Assembly (NCBI GenBank): GCA_029882535.1
Contig: JAOUKM010000002.1
Location: 62,001-126,000 of the forward strand
DNA from: Candidatus Bathyarchaeota archaeon
GTDB taxonomy: Archaea; Thermoproteota; Bathyarchaeia; Bathyarchaeales; SOJC01
Reading direction: 5' to 3'
DNA: 64,000 nt
Shown: piece after piece, positions 25,759-35,722 of the stretch
Layout: every line of letters starts with the position of its first letter
Position numbering within the stretch: position 1 is the stretch's first letter
Position numbers and translations under genes: made by a program
The notes under the pieces: model-generated
The model's database searches: none
Told to the model about the DNA's origin: nothing
The model's input: the letters and a program-made list of their open reading frames with translations, nothing else

Positions 25759-26862
25759 ATGAGCAAACCACCCTCTCCCTCTCCGGAACCGCCAACAGAT
25801 TCCACCCTTGTTTATCAGTTTGACCAAGTTCAACCCTTAGTTTCTGCGGAGTTTGATGTAGAAGAGGCTTTGATAGATCATGGTGTCCCAACATTTTACT
25901 TGAGACTAAAACCAGACTCGAAACAAGCTTTTACTAGGCTCGTTAGAAGTTTGACTAATATAGGCTTTACACTTGTGCTAAGAGAGAAAAATGGAAGAAA
26001 CGTGTTGAAGGTCGCGCCAAAACCGAAGACAAAGCCAAGCCGCCCAATAATCAATGTGGTACTCCTTTTACTAACCATTGTTACAGTTTTCACAACTGGT
26101 TATGTTCTCTCTCTTGATCTTGTCGAATATGGATTAGATCCGTGGATGGGAGCTGCTAGTTTCACGTTAGCATTGTTGGGAATATTGGGAGTTCATGAGA
26201 TGAGTCACAAATTCGCCGCAAACCACCATGACATGGAGGCAACAATGCCATACTTCATTCCAGGGCCGCCTCCAATACCTGGGTTTTTATTAGGGATCGG
26301 GACGTTCGGTGCGGTTATTGTACAGAAAGAGACGGCGCCAAATAAAGATGCTTTGTTTGACATAGGTGCTAGCGGACCAATCGCTGGATTTATCGTGACA
26401 GTTTTTGTTTCTGCTATTGGCCTTGCAATGTCCCCTATAGAGCTTCTGACTGAGCCTCTGCCAGGAGGGCTTCCTATATCACCGCTCTTTTTGCTTCTTA
26501 TGAATGTTATAGTAAAATCTCCGGGTCCAGGCAACTATGTTGTTTATTTGCACCCTGTGGCTTTTGCAGGTTGGATAGGAATGTTCATCACTTTGCTCAA
26601 TTTGCTGCCTACTGGGATGCTTGATGGAGGTCACACCTTAAGAAGCATCATTAACAACGACTTTGCCCGCACCATTTTTACCTTAGTTTCAATTTTAATA
26701 CTTCTATTCACAGGGCAGTTGCTGATGTTGGCTTTTGTTCTCTTCCTTTCCATGTATAAGCATCCAGGACCTTTGGATGATGTTTCAAAGCTTTCGACTT
26801 CAAGAAAACTGGTTGCTGTCTCGTTGATTGCGATATTTGCGCTCTGCCTGTTCATTTTCTAG
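25759..26862 (+). CDS. Site-2 protease family (M50) membrane metalloprotease
   Basis: A 367-residue intramembrane zinc protease. About 90 cytoplasmic residues precede the first membrane helix (PIINVVLLLLTIVTVF). The zinc motif HEMSH is near residue 155, and the third ligand motif is LPTGMLDGGHTL near residue 288. Several more helices fill the C-terminal half. Such proteases release membrane-bound regulators or clear signal peptides. An AT-rich element about 30 nt upstream and no SD suggest a leaderless transcript. It converges on ileS with 14 nt between stops. Confidence 0.9.
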   Translation: MSKPPSPSPEPPTDSTLVYQFDQVQPLVSAEFDVEEALIDHGVPTFYLRLKPDSKQAFTRLVRSLTNIGFTLVLREKNGRNVLKVAPKPKTKPSRPIINVVLLLLTIVTVFTTGYVLSLDLVEYGLDPWMGAASFTLALLGILGVHEMSHKFAANHHDMEATMPYFIPGPPPIPGFLLGIGTFGAVIVQKETAPNKDALFDIGASGPIAGFIVTVFVSAIGLAMSPIELLTEPLPGGLPISPLFLLLMNVIVKSPGPGNYVVYLHPVAFAGWIGMFITLLNLLPTGMLDGGHTLRSIINNDFARTIFTLVSILILLFTGQLLMLAFVLFLSMYKHPGPLDDVSKLSTSRKLVAVSLIAIFALCLFIF

Positions 26863-26876
26863 AATAAAAGTGATTC

Positions 26877-29800
26877 TTAGGGTATGGCTACAAACACTTT
26901 CTTGTTGTCTAGCCTGTATTCATTCCATTCTGCTTCAAGTTTACTTCTGGCTCTCTGTAGATGCACCCTTTTCGTGCGAACCAGCTCTGCCATGGTTTTC
27001 AAGTGGGGTCTTAACAGTTTTGTGCTTTCAGCATCTAGTTCTGCTAGGTAAACCGCTTCTAAGACTTCTGTGGGCATAAACCCTAATTCTCTACGCAGTG
27101 CTTGAACACGTCGAGCCAGGTCACGCATCAAACCTTCTCCCAGTAACGCTTCGTCTCGGCGTGTATCGACTAATGTATGCATGTTGTTTTCTGAGGCTAA
27201 ACTTCCGTTCTTACGCATTTCAAGGCTCATTTCTGCCAGCGTGTCGACATAATCGACAGCTTTTACGTTTGCAAGTTCAAGAAACAAGTCTTCAAGCTCT
27301 TTCACAGCATTTTGTGCGTTCTTCGATCCTGCCAACACCACTTTCTTCAGCGGCCATCGGCGCTTCAGTTTAACTTTCTGCCGTGCAGAGTATGTTAGGG
27401 AGACGTATTTGAGAAGTACGTCAAAGTTACGTTCCAGCTCCAAGTCTGCCAGTTTTTCATTTAGCGTTGGCCATTCCTCGAAGTTTACCGATTCCAGCAA
27501 TGTTTTGTCTAGCTTTTTGTGAACCTGCTGGTACATGGCTTCGCATAGGAACGGCGTGATTGGGTTAAAGAGTAAATTCAAGGTTTTAAGTGTCTGCCAG
27601 AGAGTAGCGTATACTGTGAGCCTGCGGTTTCTGGTTTCTTGATCGTCGCTCCAAAGTTCATGTCTTACCATAGGAACATATTGGCGGCTTAGAAAATTAA
27701 CAACAAACTCTTCCAAATCCGAGAGAGCAAAGTTGAATTCACAACTTTCAAACTTCTCAGTTACACGCTTTACGGTGCTTTGCAGTTTTGAAAGCAACCA
27801 ACTGTCTGGTAGTTTTAAGGTATTGTTTACCTTTGCCCATTCTAATGTATGCTTTAGCGGGTCGAAACTGTCGTATTCCGCGTTTTGCATGAAGAAACGA
27901 TATAGGTGGTAGAGGGTGCTGAGAACTTGATAAGGCCGCTTGCTAAGTTCTTTCACGTCGAAATTCATCGAGTCGATTGGTGAACATTTCCAAAGCATGT
28001 AGAAACGGAAGAGGTCAGCTGAGTATTTGCCAAGCACATCGTTGGCGTCGATGACGTTGCCGAGACTCTTACTCATTTTGCGTCCTTTCTCGTCTAAAGC
28101 GTGACCATAAAACAGAAATGCCTTATAGGGCGATTCTGCCTTTTCAGCCAATATAACATGCTCAAGCAACAACGTGTTTGCCCATCCACGTGTCTGATCT
28201 ATGGCTTCCACAAGAAAGTCAGTCGGCACGTAACGTTCAAACTCTTCGTCAGTAAACCTTGCATAGGGCGCAGCGCCACTATTATGCCAAGTGTCCAGCA
28301 CGAAAGGTTCACGGTGCATTTTGCCTCCGCACTTTTCGCATTTAAACACGATACGGTCTATCCATGGCTTGTGAAGCTCAAAATGACCTTTAGGACGCCC
28401 TAGAGCTTTCTCGAACAGCTCTTTTTTGCTCGACACTAGGACTTTGTGCTCGCATTGTGTACACTTCCAAACTGGTAGGGGAGTTCCCCAAACTCTTTCC
28501 CTTGAGAAGCACCATGGTTTACTTTCTCGGAGAAACGCCAAGAAGCGGTTTTTCGGGGGTCCATAATAATATCTGGCTTTCTCTGCAGCTCTAACTATTC
28601 TGTCATTTATTTTGTTTGTCCAAAGGTAGTACTCTCTTCTGGCAAACCACACGAGTTTGTGATGCGAACGCCAGCAAGTTGGATATTCATGGCGTATTCG
28701 CTTTACCGACACCAGTAAGTTCTTTTTTTGCAGCTTCTCTACAACCACATCATCTGCGTCTCTTGCAAACAAACCAGCGAACACACCTGCATCCTTAGTA
28801 AAGTTAACTTCGTCGTCAAAGGGAGCGAAGACGGGAACTTTGCGTTTCTGCGCAACAACGAAGTCCTCCTCACCGTTTCCGGGCGCCAGATGAACGACGC
28901 CTGTAGCAGCCGTTACATCCACAAAGTCTTCACAAACAACCATGTGCACAAAGGGGTGTTTATCAAGTTCTCGCTGTTTCGGAACAACGTCCAAAAATGG
29001 ATACTCGTACTTCATTCCCTCCAACTCTTTACCCAAAACAGCGTCTATAACTGTATAATCTTGGATTTCAAGTTCTTGCATCGTAGGTTCTACACGCTGA
29101 CTCACCATTATCCAAGTTTCGTCTTTCACCTTGACTTTGACGTATTCTGCATCTGGATGTACTGCTAACATCAAATCTGTAACTAACGTAAAGGGCATTG
29201 TGGTCCAGACGAGGAAATACTCGTTTTTTGTCTTTGCGACTCTGAACTTAAAGTAAAGCGAGGGGTCTTCAACCTCTTCGTAGCCCATGCCTACTTCAGC
29301 GTTGCTTAGCGAGGTTTGACAATGGGGACAGTAAGCCACAACGTAGTAGCCTTCGCCAAGTAATCCTTGCTCCCAAGCACGTTTGAGGTAATTCCATTCG
29401 CGCTCTATATACTCGTCTAAGTACGTCCAGTAGGCTTTTGTGTCGTTTATGAACACACCTGCTTTAACATCAGCGCCGTGCCAAGCATCATAATACTTCA
29501 TTATAGCCTTCTTACACTCGGCTACGAATCGTTCTTCTCCCACCCGCTCCAGCAAATCTTTTTTGTTCTTTACACCTAATTGGCGTTCTACTTCCAACTC
29601 AACTGGCAACCCTTGGCAGTCCCAACCCGTCCAGAAAGGAACGTAAAAACCTTGCATTGACTTCCAGCGATAACGTAAATCCTTCATCACTCGCCCGCGA
29701 ACGTGACCTACATGAGGGTATCCGTTTAGTGTCGGAGGGCCTTCCACATAACCCAAAAAGCCTTTATTCTTTTTCAGTCTCAGCTGTTCTAGTTTCTCTG

Positions 29801-29906
29801 CTGTATGGCTTTTTTCCCAGAATTCGCGGATTTTTTGTTCAAGTTCAAGCGGGCGATAGCCCATGGTGAGCCAGCGTTTAGAATCAGCTTCGAATTTGAC
29901 GGTCAC
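26877..29906 (-). CDS. ileS: Isoleucyl-tRNA synthetase
   Basis: A 1009-residue class I aminoacyl-tRNA synthetase. The HIGH-type motif is HVGH at residues 65-68 and the KMSKS motif (GRKMSKSLGN) lies around residue 610. An editing domain is between them, with the WTTMPFTL signature. The C-terminal part contains the anticodon-binding helical domain and a long extension as in archaeal and eukaryal-type IleRS. It charges tRNA-Ile in the cytoplasm. ATG 29864 (residue 15) is an alternative start. It lies 69 nt after the mevalonate decarboxylase gene in the same direction. Confidence 0.95.
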   Translation of the reverse strand: MTVKFEADSKRWLTMGYRPLELEQKIREFWEKSHTAEKLEQLRLKKNKGFLGYVEGPPTLNGYPHVGHVRGRVMKDLRYRWKSMQGFYVPFWTGWDCQGLPVELEVERQLGVKNKKDLLERVGEERFVAECKKAIMKYYDAWHGADVKAGVFINDTKAYWTYLDEYIEREWNYLKRAWEQGLLGEGYYVVAYCPHCQTSLSNAEVGMGYEEVEDPSLYFKFRVAKTKNEYFLVWTTMPFTLVTDLMLAVHPDAEYVKVKVKDETWIMVSQRVEPTMQELEIQDYTVIDAVLGKELEGMKYEYPFLDVVPKQRELDKHPFVHMVVCEDFVDVTAATGVVHLAPGNGEEDFVVAQKRKVPVFAPFDDEVNFTKDAGVFAGLFARDADDVVVEKLQKKNLLVSVKRIRHEYPTCWRSHHKLVWFARREYYLWTNKINDRIVRAAEKARYYYGPPKNRFLAFLRESKPWCFSRERVWGTPLPVWKCTQCEHKVLVSSKKELFEKALGRPKGHFELHKPWIDRIVFKCEKCGGKMHREPFVLDTWHNSGAAPYARFTDEEFERYVPTDFLVEAIDQTRGWANTLLLEHVILAEKAESPYKAFLFYGHALDEKGRKMSKSLGNVIDANDVLGKYSADLFRFYMLWKCSPIDSMNFDVKELSKRPYQVLSTLYHLYRFFMQNAEYDSFDPLKHTLEWAKVNNTLKLPDSWLLSKLQSTVKRVTEKFESCEFNFALSDLEEFVVNFLSRQYVPMVRHELWSDDQETRNRRLTVYATLWQTLKTLNLLFNPITPFLCEAMYQQVHKKLDKTLLESVNFEEWPTLNEKLADLELERNFDVLLKYVSLTYSARQKVKLKRRWPLKKVVLAGSKNAQNAVKELEDLFLELANVKAVDYVDTLAEMSLEMRKNGSLASENNMHTLVDTRRDEALLGEGLMRDLARRVQALRRELGFMPTEVLEAVYLAELDAESTKLLRPHLKTMAELVRTKRVHLQRARSKLEAEWNEYRLDNKKVFVAIP

Positions 29907-29975
29907 CTTTCATTAACACATCCCGCCAAACACAGAAAACACCATACCAGCATATAACTTTTTTGAATCACTCTT

Positions 29976-30941
29976 TCAGAAAAGATGCCTATCAGTCAGC
30001 TTCGGCTTGCCTCCGACCCCGCTGATAATCACATCTGAAAACCCCAGTTCAACAAGCCTGTCAGCAACAGCAGAGATGTGCCTTTGAAACGTGTTAACAA
30101 AGACTGATGGCCCAGTATCGATGGAATACCAGCATTCTACGCCACTGTTTCGCAGCTTGTTCACTTCACGTATTAATCGAATTGTATCTGGCTCCCATAA
30201 AACCAAGTGTGATTTACCAGTCATAGTAATCGCATGAAGATTAAGCGTGTCTTCCTCGGCAATCCGACCAATTGTGGCAGTGTCACCCTTCATTATGGCT
30301 GATTTCATCGTCTCTATCAAACGGTCTATGTTTACGAGCCTTGCCTGGAAGAGTGGGGAGCTAACTACCTCAGCGTGGGCTTCGTCTGTCTTCATCTTGG
30401 AATGAATGGGTACGATGATCATCGAGAAGCTTGGGTTGTCTGGCGAGGATAGTTGTTCAGCGTAAGAGTGCCCATTCTTGTCTGCGTACCATAACGCGAA
30501 GCCTCCTGCAAGACTTCTTGTGGCTGAACCGGCACCCAATCTTACAATTTCTGAAAGTGAGACGTAATCGAGGTCCAGACTTAATGCTTTACTTGCTGCT
30601 GCTCCAAGAGCTGCAAACCCAGACGCTGAAAAGCCTAAACCTTTCCCAGTCTTGATACTGTTTCGGGAAACTATCTTAAAAAACCCTAGATATTCTGCCA
30701 ACTTTTTCAACTTGTCTAAAACGATTCCAACTCTTTTCTTATCTTGGCCAGTCACCCATTTTTCATTAATCACAATGATGTTTCCCTTAAGAGAGCTGTT
30801 GACTTCTACTGTTGTTATGGTGTATAAAGCGTCGATGCACACTGAAATGCTGTCGTGAAAGGGAATTCGTTGCTTAGGATTCTTTAAGCCATGATATTTA
30901 ACCAGTCCTTGAATGGGGTGGGCGATTGCTGTTGCTCTCAT
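29976..30941 (-). CDS. mvaD: Mevalonate-pathway decarboxylase (GHMP fold)
   Basis: A 321-residue GHMP-fold protein of the diphosphomevalonate decarboxylase family. Visible signatures are AHPIQGLVKYHG at the start, the nucleotide loop GLGFSASGFAAL, GAGSATRSLAGGFALW, and SIDTGPSVFV with the conserved aspartate. Archaeal members may use mevalonate 5-phosphate, the 5-diphosphate or a related phosphate, so the exact substrate is open. It works in isoprenoid lipid synthesis with the HMG-CoA reductase at 38.4 kb. It follows pyrK by 23 nt, probably in one operon. Confidence 0.85.
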   Translation of the reverse strand: MRATAIAHPIQGLVKYHGLKNPKQRIPFHDSISVCIDALYTITTVEVNSSLKGNIIVINEKWVTGQDKKRVGIVLDKLKKLAEYLGFFKIVSRNSIKTGKGLGFSASGFAALGAAASKALSLDLDYVSLSEIVRLGAGSATRSLAGGFALWYADKNGHSYAEQLSSPDNPSFSMIIVPIHSKMKTDEAHAEVVSSPLFQARLVNIDRLIETMKSAIMKGDTATIGRIAEEDTLNLHAITMTGKSHLVLWEPDTIRLIREVNKLRNSGVECWYSIDTGPSVFVNTFQRHISAVADRLVELGFSDVIISGVGGKPKLTDRHLF

Positions 30942-30964
30942 AAGCCAAACCTTTGCTATAAGCC

Positions 30965-31792
30965 TTAAACTGGTATTTTCCTGCCGTTAAAATCTCTTTT
31001 GAAGCGCCCAAACTCGTCTTTAACTTCCTGAAGTTGTTTGTTCGTAAAGACGGGGCCGTCAACGCATACTCGATATTTGCCAATGGTGCAGCTGCCGCAC
31101 AAGCCTATAGCACAACGCATAAGCCTCTCCATACTTTCCTGTAACGGTGTTTCATGTTTCTCGGCTAACATGAAAATCTTGAAAAGCATCAGCTCCTTTC
31201 CACAGGCATAAATCATATCAAACTTCTTCTCAGCCAAGGTCTTTTCAGCCAACTCGGTTACAACACCTTTATAGCCGTGACTTCCATCCTCGGTTGAGGC
31301 AATTATTCTGGCTTCTGTTTTTGAAAGCATGCTGTCTATCTTAGACAAGAAAATCAACTCTTCTTTTGTTTTTGCTCCTAATAGAAAAGTCATTCCAGTC
31401 TTCGATTTAACTAATTTCTCTGCAAGAAAAATCAACGGTGCAATTCCAGTCCCGCCACCCACAAGGAGAACATTACCCTTAACAAGTTTGAAACTGTTAC
31501 CGAAAGGACCTCGAACGCCAACAATATCCCCTTTCTCTTTTCGGTGTAAAAGCATTGTAGCTTCACCAATGTCGGCCACTGTCATCGATGCCAAACCGTT
31601 GGGATGGGTTGAAGAAATACTCATGGGGATTTCGTCAAAGCTTGGAAGCCAAACCATAATAAACTGGCCTGGCTTGCCTTGAGAGCAGAGTTTGTCATTG
31701 AAGAAGAACGTTTTAACCATTGGGCTTTCTTTAACTATTTTCTTGATTCTAACTGTTCTTAGAAAATTAGTTTCGGTGAGACAGGCCGACAA
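30965..31792 (-). CDS. pyrK: Dihydroorotate dehydrogenase electron-transfer subunit
   Basis: A 275-residue FAD and [2Fe-2S] protein that accepts electrons from PyrD and passes them to NAD. The FAD-binding segment is GQFIMVWLP, the NAD-binding loop is LLVGGGTGIAPL, and the iron-sulfur cysteines lie in CAIGLCGSC with a following C in YRVC. Its start overlaps the pyrD end by 26 nt, as expected for a class 1B pair. Confidence 0.92.
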   Translation of the reverse strand: MSACLTETNFLRTVRIKKIVKESPMVKTFFFNDKLCSQGKPGQFIMVWLPSFDEIPMSISSTHPNGLASMTVADIGEATMLLHRKEKGDIVGVRGPFGNSFKLVKGNVLLVGGGTGIAPLIFLAEKLVKSKTGMTFLLGAKTKEELIFLSKIDSMLSKTEARIIASTEDGSHGYKGVVTELAEKTLAEKKFDMIYACGKELMLFKIFMLAEKHETPLQESMERLMRCAIGLCGSCTIGKYRVCVDGPVFTNKQLQEVKDEFGRFKRDFNGRKIPV

Positions 31793-32681
31793 TTTCTTTC
31801 ACGCTTCCAAACTTTTTCTTTTTCAAGAAGGCTTCAATTCCATAAGTTACTTGCTTAAACACGCTTAATCCCTTTGTGGCTATTGCAGTTCCTATTTGAA
31901 CTGCAGAGGCACCTGCTTGCATGAATTCTACGGCGTCTTTCCACGTATCTATCCCCCCACACCCGATAATCGGAATTTTCACGACATCGTAAATTTCATA
32001 TACACATCTTACTGCTATAGGCTTTATTGCAGAGCCAGACAAGCCGCCCATCTTGTTTCCGAGGATTGGTTTAGCTGTCTCTATGTCTATGACCATGGCT
32101 TTTACTGTGTTTATGGCGGTTATGGCGTCGGCTCCCGCTTTTTCTGCGGCTTTAGCTAATTCTGCAATGTTAGCAACGTTTGGTGTCAATTTGACGAAAA
32201 CTGGTTTTTCAACGCTTCTCTTAACCTCTCTCACAACTTCTTCAACTAGTTTCGGGTCTTGTCCAATTTCAGCTCCAGTCCTCTCAGCGTGAGGACATGA
32301 GACATTTAGCTCCAGCCCCTCTGCGCCCGTTTTCAAGGCTTTTTTCGCTGTCATTGTGAATTCCTGTGGCGAATAGGCGTAGATGCTCACAATCATCGGA
32401 ACTTTAATTCCTTTTATATGTTGCATCTCTTGAGCAAAATGCTCAATGCCGGGGTTGGGGAGACCCATGGCATTAACTAGTCCTCCTTCAACTTGAGCTA
32501 CTGTAGGGTTTGTGTAGCCGCTGCGAGGCTTCAAGCCTAGAGATTTTGTGACGACTGCGCCGGCGCCTGCCTCTGCTACCCGTTTCAGCGTCAACCTTGA
32601 CATGCCTAATATTCCAGCTGCAAGCATCGTTGGGTTAGCTAGCTTCAAACGCGCAATTTCTACCAGTAAACGATTAGTCAT
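31767..32681 (-). CDS. pyrD: Dihydroorotate dehydrogenase, catalytic subunit (class 1B)
   Basis: A 304-residue TIM-barrel flavoprotein oxidising dihydroorotate to orotate in pyrimidine synthesis. Typical segments are NAMGLPNPG, the active-site loop ELNVSCPH with cysteine as base, KLTPNV, and the FMN phosphate-binding IIGCGGI. The active-site cysteine plus the adjacent pyrK indicate the NAD-linked class 1B enzyme. It is the first gene of pyrD-pyrK-mvaD, and its upstream region diverges from nop5. Confidence 0.93.
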   Translation of the reverse strand: MTNRLLVEIARLKLANPTMLAAGILGMSRLTLKRVAEAGAGAVVTKSLGLKPRSGYTNPTVAQVEGGLVNAMGLPNPGIEHFAQEMQHIKGIKVPMIVSIYAYSPQEFTMTAKKALKTGAEGLELNVSCPHAERTGAEIGQDPKLVEEVVREVKRSVEKPVFVKLTPNVANIAELAKAAEKAGADAITAINTVKAMVIDIETAKPILGNKMGGLSGSAIKPIAVRCVYEIYDVVKIPIIGCGGIDTWKDAVEFMQAGASAVQIGTAIATKGLSVFKQVTYGIEAFLKKKKFGSVKEIVGLSHRN

Positions 32682-32775
32682 GTGGAATACTCCATTTTCA
32701 GTAAAGGTTATTCACTAGCAGAGATAAAGTTTAGGAAAGGCTTTGATTGATGGCATCTATGGTGAGGATAAAAGC

Positions 32776-34008
32776 ATGAAGGCAACTATTATAGTATCTT
32801 TAATAGGCGTTTTAGGTTTCGGCGAAGACGTTCAACTGGTTGATAAAATCTTGTTTAGGAAAGACTCCAAGCTCATAGCCGAAAAACTAAACTTGATTGA
32901 TGCTGGAAAAGCAATTGACGAAGTAACTTCCTTAGTTCAGCGACTTAAGAAAAAAGGCTTTACTGCTTTTGTTTTTGAGAATGCTATAATTGCAAGAACT
33001 GTAGAGGAAAAACTGAAAGTGGAAGTTAGTGTTGCTCACCCCTCTTTACAAGGTGAAATTTTACGCAAAAACATGGAGAAATTCGCCATAGAAGTTGGAT
33101 TTGTTAAGCAACCACAAAAACTGCGAAAGCTGACTCGTGAAGTTTCTGTAGAACTTACTCGATTAAGAGTGAAAAAGGCAGGAGAAAAAAGAGACTTGAT
33201 GGTTGCTCAAGCCATACTAAGCATTGACGACTTGGATAAAACTACTAATTTGTTCATGGGTCGAATACGGGAATGGTATGGCCTGCATTTCCCTGAACTC
33301 GACCGCATGATAGAAAAACATGAAACCTATGCAAGACTCGTCTTAAGCCTTGGAAAACGACTGAACTTCATTGTAGAAAATCTGAATAGAGAAGGCTTAC
33401 CTGCAAACAAGGCTGTGCAAATTGCAGAAGCTGTAGAAAACTCCATGGGAGCAGAACTAGCCGACATAGATATTGAACGGATACAAAGTCTCTGCAAACA
33501 AACATTAGAACTCTACAGCTTGCGACAAGCTCTGCAAAGCTATGCAGATTCAACAGTGGAAGAGGTGGCGCCCAATGTCCAAGCCCTAGTAGGCTCTCTG
33601 CTAGCGGCTCGTCTTATAGCATTAGCTGGAGGAATAACTAACCTTGCAAAAATGCCTGCAAGCACAATCCAAGTTCTAGGTGCAGAAAAAGCCCTCTTCA
33701 GAGCCTTGAAAACGGGAACGCGACCGCCAAAACACGGGATCATATTTCAAGACGCCCTAATCCATGACGCAAAAAAATGGCAAAGAGGAAAAATGTCAAG
33801 AGCATTAGCGGGAAAACTAGCCATAGCAGCCAGAACCGACGCCTTCAGCAACAGATACATCGGCGACTCCCTGAAAGCAGCCTTGGAAAAACGAGTTGTT
33901 GAGATCAAAGAGAAATACCAAAAACCACCATCACCCAAAGAACGTAAAAAGAAAAATAAGTTTCAACCCCTCCATAAAAGGAGAAAGAAACGTGGCCGCA
34001 GACGTTAA
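32776..34008 (+). CDS. nop5: Nop5/Nop56-family C/D-box sRNP core protein
   Basis: A 410-residue protein that bridges fibrillarin and L7Ae on box C/D guide RNAs for 2'-O-methylation. A coiled-coil and Nop domain are visible (WYGLHFPELDRMI, then APNVQALVGSLLAARLIALAGG, GAEKALFRALKTG). The C-terminus is a lysine/arginine tail. ATG 32776 was chosen because GGTGAGG lies just upstream; an in-frame TTG at 32743 is less likely. It overlaps the fibrillarin gene by 17 nt. Confidence 0.95.
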   Translation: MKATIIVSLIGVLGFGEDVQLVDKILFRKDSKLIAEKLNLIDAGKAIDEVTSLVQRLKKKGFTAFVFENAIIARTVEEKLKVEVSVAHPSLQGEILRKNMEKFAIEVGFVKQPQKLRKLTREVSVELTRLRVKKAGEKRDLMVAQAILSIDDLDKTTNLFMGRIREWYGLHFPELDRMIEKHETYARLVLSLGKRLNFIVENLNREGLPANKAVQIAEAVENSMGAELADIDIERIQSLCKQTLELYSLRQALQSYADSTVEEVAPNVQALVGSLLAARLIALAGGITNLAKMPASTIQVLGAEKALFRALKTGTRPPKHGIIFQDALIHDAKKWQRGKMSRALAGKLAIAARTDAFSNRYIGDSLKAALEKRVVEIKEKYQKPPSPKERKKKNKFQPLHKRRKKRGRRR

Positions 34009-34684
34009 ACCACACTCAAAATTCTCTGGAATCTACTGGATCACATTAGAAGACGGCACACGGAGATTGGCTACTGAAAATTTGATTCCAAGAAGGAACG
34101 TCTATGGCGAACGTTTAATCTCCTTCAAAGGCATCGAATATAGGCTCTGGGATCCTTTCCGTAGTAAACTTGCAGCAGCTATCTTGAAAGGATTAACAAC
34201 AGTGCCCATACAACAAGATAATAAGGTTTTGTATCTAGGAGCAGCCTCAGGAACGACAGCCAGCCACGTTTCAGACATGGTGGGAGAAAAAGGGCATGTC
34301 TACTGTGTGGAATTTGCGGCACGTGCCATGCGCGAATTAATAAACAACGTATGCGCTTTTCGCTCCAACATGACACCGATACTGGAAGACGCAAGAATGC
34401 CGGAGAAATATGCGATGTTTGTAGAGAAAGTGGACGACATTTATTGCGACATAGCGCAGCCCGAACAAGCAAAAGTTTTGGCTGACAACGCAGAGCTTTT
34501 CTTAAAGGAGAACGGATGGACCATGCTGGCGGTTAAGTCACAAAGCATCGACGTCACCAAAAAACCAGTCGAAGTGTACAGGCAAGAAGTAAATATACTG
34601 AAAAGCCGTGGTTTCGCTATAAAGGAATTTGTACAACTTGAACCATACGAAAAAGCACATGCGATGATTGTATCAAAAATCTAA
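33992..34684 (+). CDS. flpA: Fibrillarin-like rRNA/tRNA 2'-O-methyltransferase
   Basis: A 230-residue SAM-dependent methyltransferase, the catalytic subunit of box C/D sRNPs. The SAM-binding motif is VLYLGAASGTTASHVSD. The family-specific segments RNVYGERLI, YRLWDPFRSKLAAAI and YCDIAQPEQ are present. GTG 33992 is the start: AGGAG lies 7 nt upstream, and it places the conserved FSGIYWI segment correctly. The gene overlaps the nop5 end. Confidence 0.95.
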   Translation: MAADVKPHSKFSGIYWITLEDGTRRLATENLIPRRNVYGERLISFKGIEYRLWDPFRSKLAAAILKGLTTVPIQQDNKVLYLGAASGTTASHVSDMVGEKGHVYCVEFAARAMRELINNVCAFRSNMTPILEDARMPEKYAMFVEKVDDIYCDIAQPEQAKVLADNAELFLKENGWTMLAVKSQSIDVTKKPVEVYRQEVNILKSRGFAIKEFVQLEPYEKAHAMIVSKI

Positions 34685-34734
34685 ACTGCAAACCCCATCC
34701 GTATCTGATTCTAACATTTGAATTTACAAGTATG

Positions 34735-34742
34735 TTTATATT
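34735..34742 (+). promoter_or_regulatory. TATA box before the HTH regulator
   Basis: TTTATATT at 34735-34742 is about 25 nt before GTG 34763, which fits a leaderless transcript starting at that GTG. Confidence 0.45.
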
Positions 34743-34762
34743 CAACCTTTACGTATTGATTT

Positions 34763-35722
34763 GTGACGTCGGGGGAGGAGATGGACAGGGTGGAAATTCT
34801 GGACAACGCTGAATCCCTTTTCGAAAGAGCAGGCTTCTACCTCTCGCAAAGATGTTGTGTACGACCGAGCTGTTTTGACTTTGTAGCGCGAAAAGAAAAA
34901 CAACTTGCCTTCGTCAAAGTCCACCCTAATATTGGGAATGTGTATGCAAAAGACGCAGATGGACTCATGACTATGGCTAGGTTTTTCTCTGGAGCGTCAC
35001 TTTTCGTTTGCAAAAAAACTCGAAGCAAACCGTTAGAAAACGATACAGTATATTCAAGATATAATGTGGGTGCAGTTACTATTAAAACTCTCGAAGATGC
35101 TCTTCTCAAAGGAGTAGGACCGCTGATTGAAGCGGGTCCGGGAGGATACTATGCAAGACTGGATGGGACAGCAATTAGAAAGAAGAGGCTGAAGAAGGGG
35201 CTGTCTATAGGTAAAATGGCGGAGATTATGGGCGTTTCACGGAGAACGCTTTATGGTTATGAACGAGAAATGACAAAAGCTTCTGTTTCAACGGCTTATA
35301 AGCTTGAGTGGGTCTTGGGCATGCCTGTTGTGAAGTCCATTGACATTTTTCAATATCCAGAAAAAACTGAAGGCTTTTTTGCCGCTGCAAAACGCATAAT
35401 TAGTGAAAGCCGCTTTCTTCAGTTTGTCATTAGGAAGCTGCTTCGGTTTAACTTTACAGTTTTTCAAATAGGGCGGGCTCCTTTTGATTTTGTTGCAAAA
35501 ACTCCGGAAAACGACATTAGTCTTTTAGGGTCAATTGTCTACGAGAAAGAGCAGAATTTCGAGGTTAGAACTGAAGAGATTGCGAGTATTAGCAAAATGG
35601 TAGAGGCACAGCCTATATTTATTACGGGCAGTAAAAAAGTTTCCGCTGACAATGTTCCTCTCATTCACCGTGAAGATTTTGAAAAAATTAAGACCCCTGA
35701 AGATTTGATGGCTAAGCTTTAA
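34763..35722 (+). CDS. Archaeal HTH-type transcriptional regulator (XRE-like HTH)
   Basis: A 319-residue protein of the archaeal family typed by MJ0272/TK0539-like regulators. A helix-turn-helix lies at about residues 137-190 (IRKKRLKKGLSIGKMAEIMG, then VSRRTLYGYEREM). The flanking N- and C-terminal domains resemble each other (both have FDFVAR/FDFVAK), suggesting an internal duplication of a sensor-like fold. GTG 34763 is favoured by the TATA spacing; ATG 34781 has GGAGGAG directly adjacent, which is too close. Confidence 0.8.
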   Translation: MTSGEEMDRVEILDNAESLFERAGFYLSQRCCVRPSCFDFVARKEKQLAFVKVHPNIGNVYAKDADGLMTMARFFSGASLFVCKKTRSKPLENDTVYSRYNVGAVTIKTLEDALLKGVGPLIEAGPGGYYARLDGTAIRKKRLKKGLSIGKMAEIMGVSRRTLYGYEREMTKASVSTAYKLEWVLGMPVVKSIDIFQYPEKTEGFFAAAKRIISESRFLQFVIRKLLRFNFTVFQIGRAPFDFVAKTPENDISLLGSIVYEKEQNFEVRTEEIASISKMVEAQPIFITGSKKVSADNVPLIHREDFEKIKTPEDLMAKL

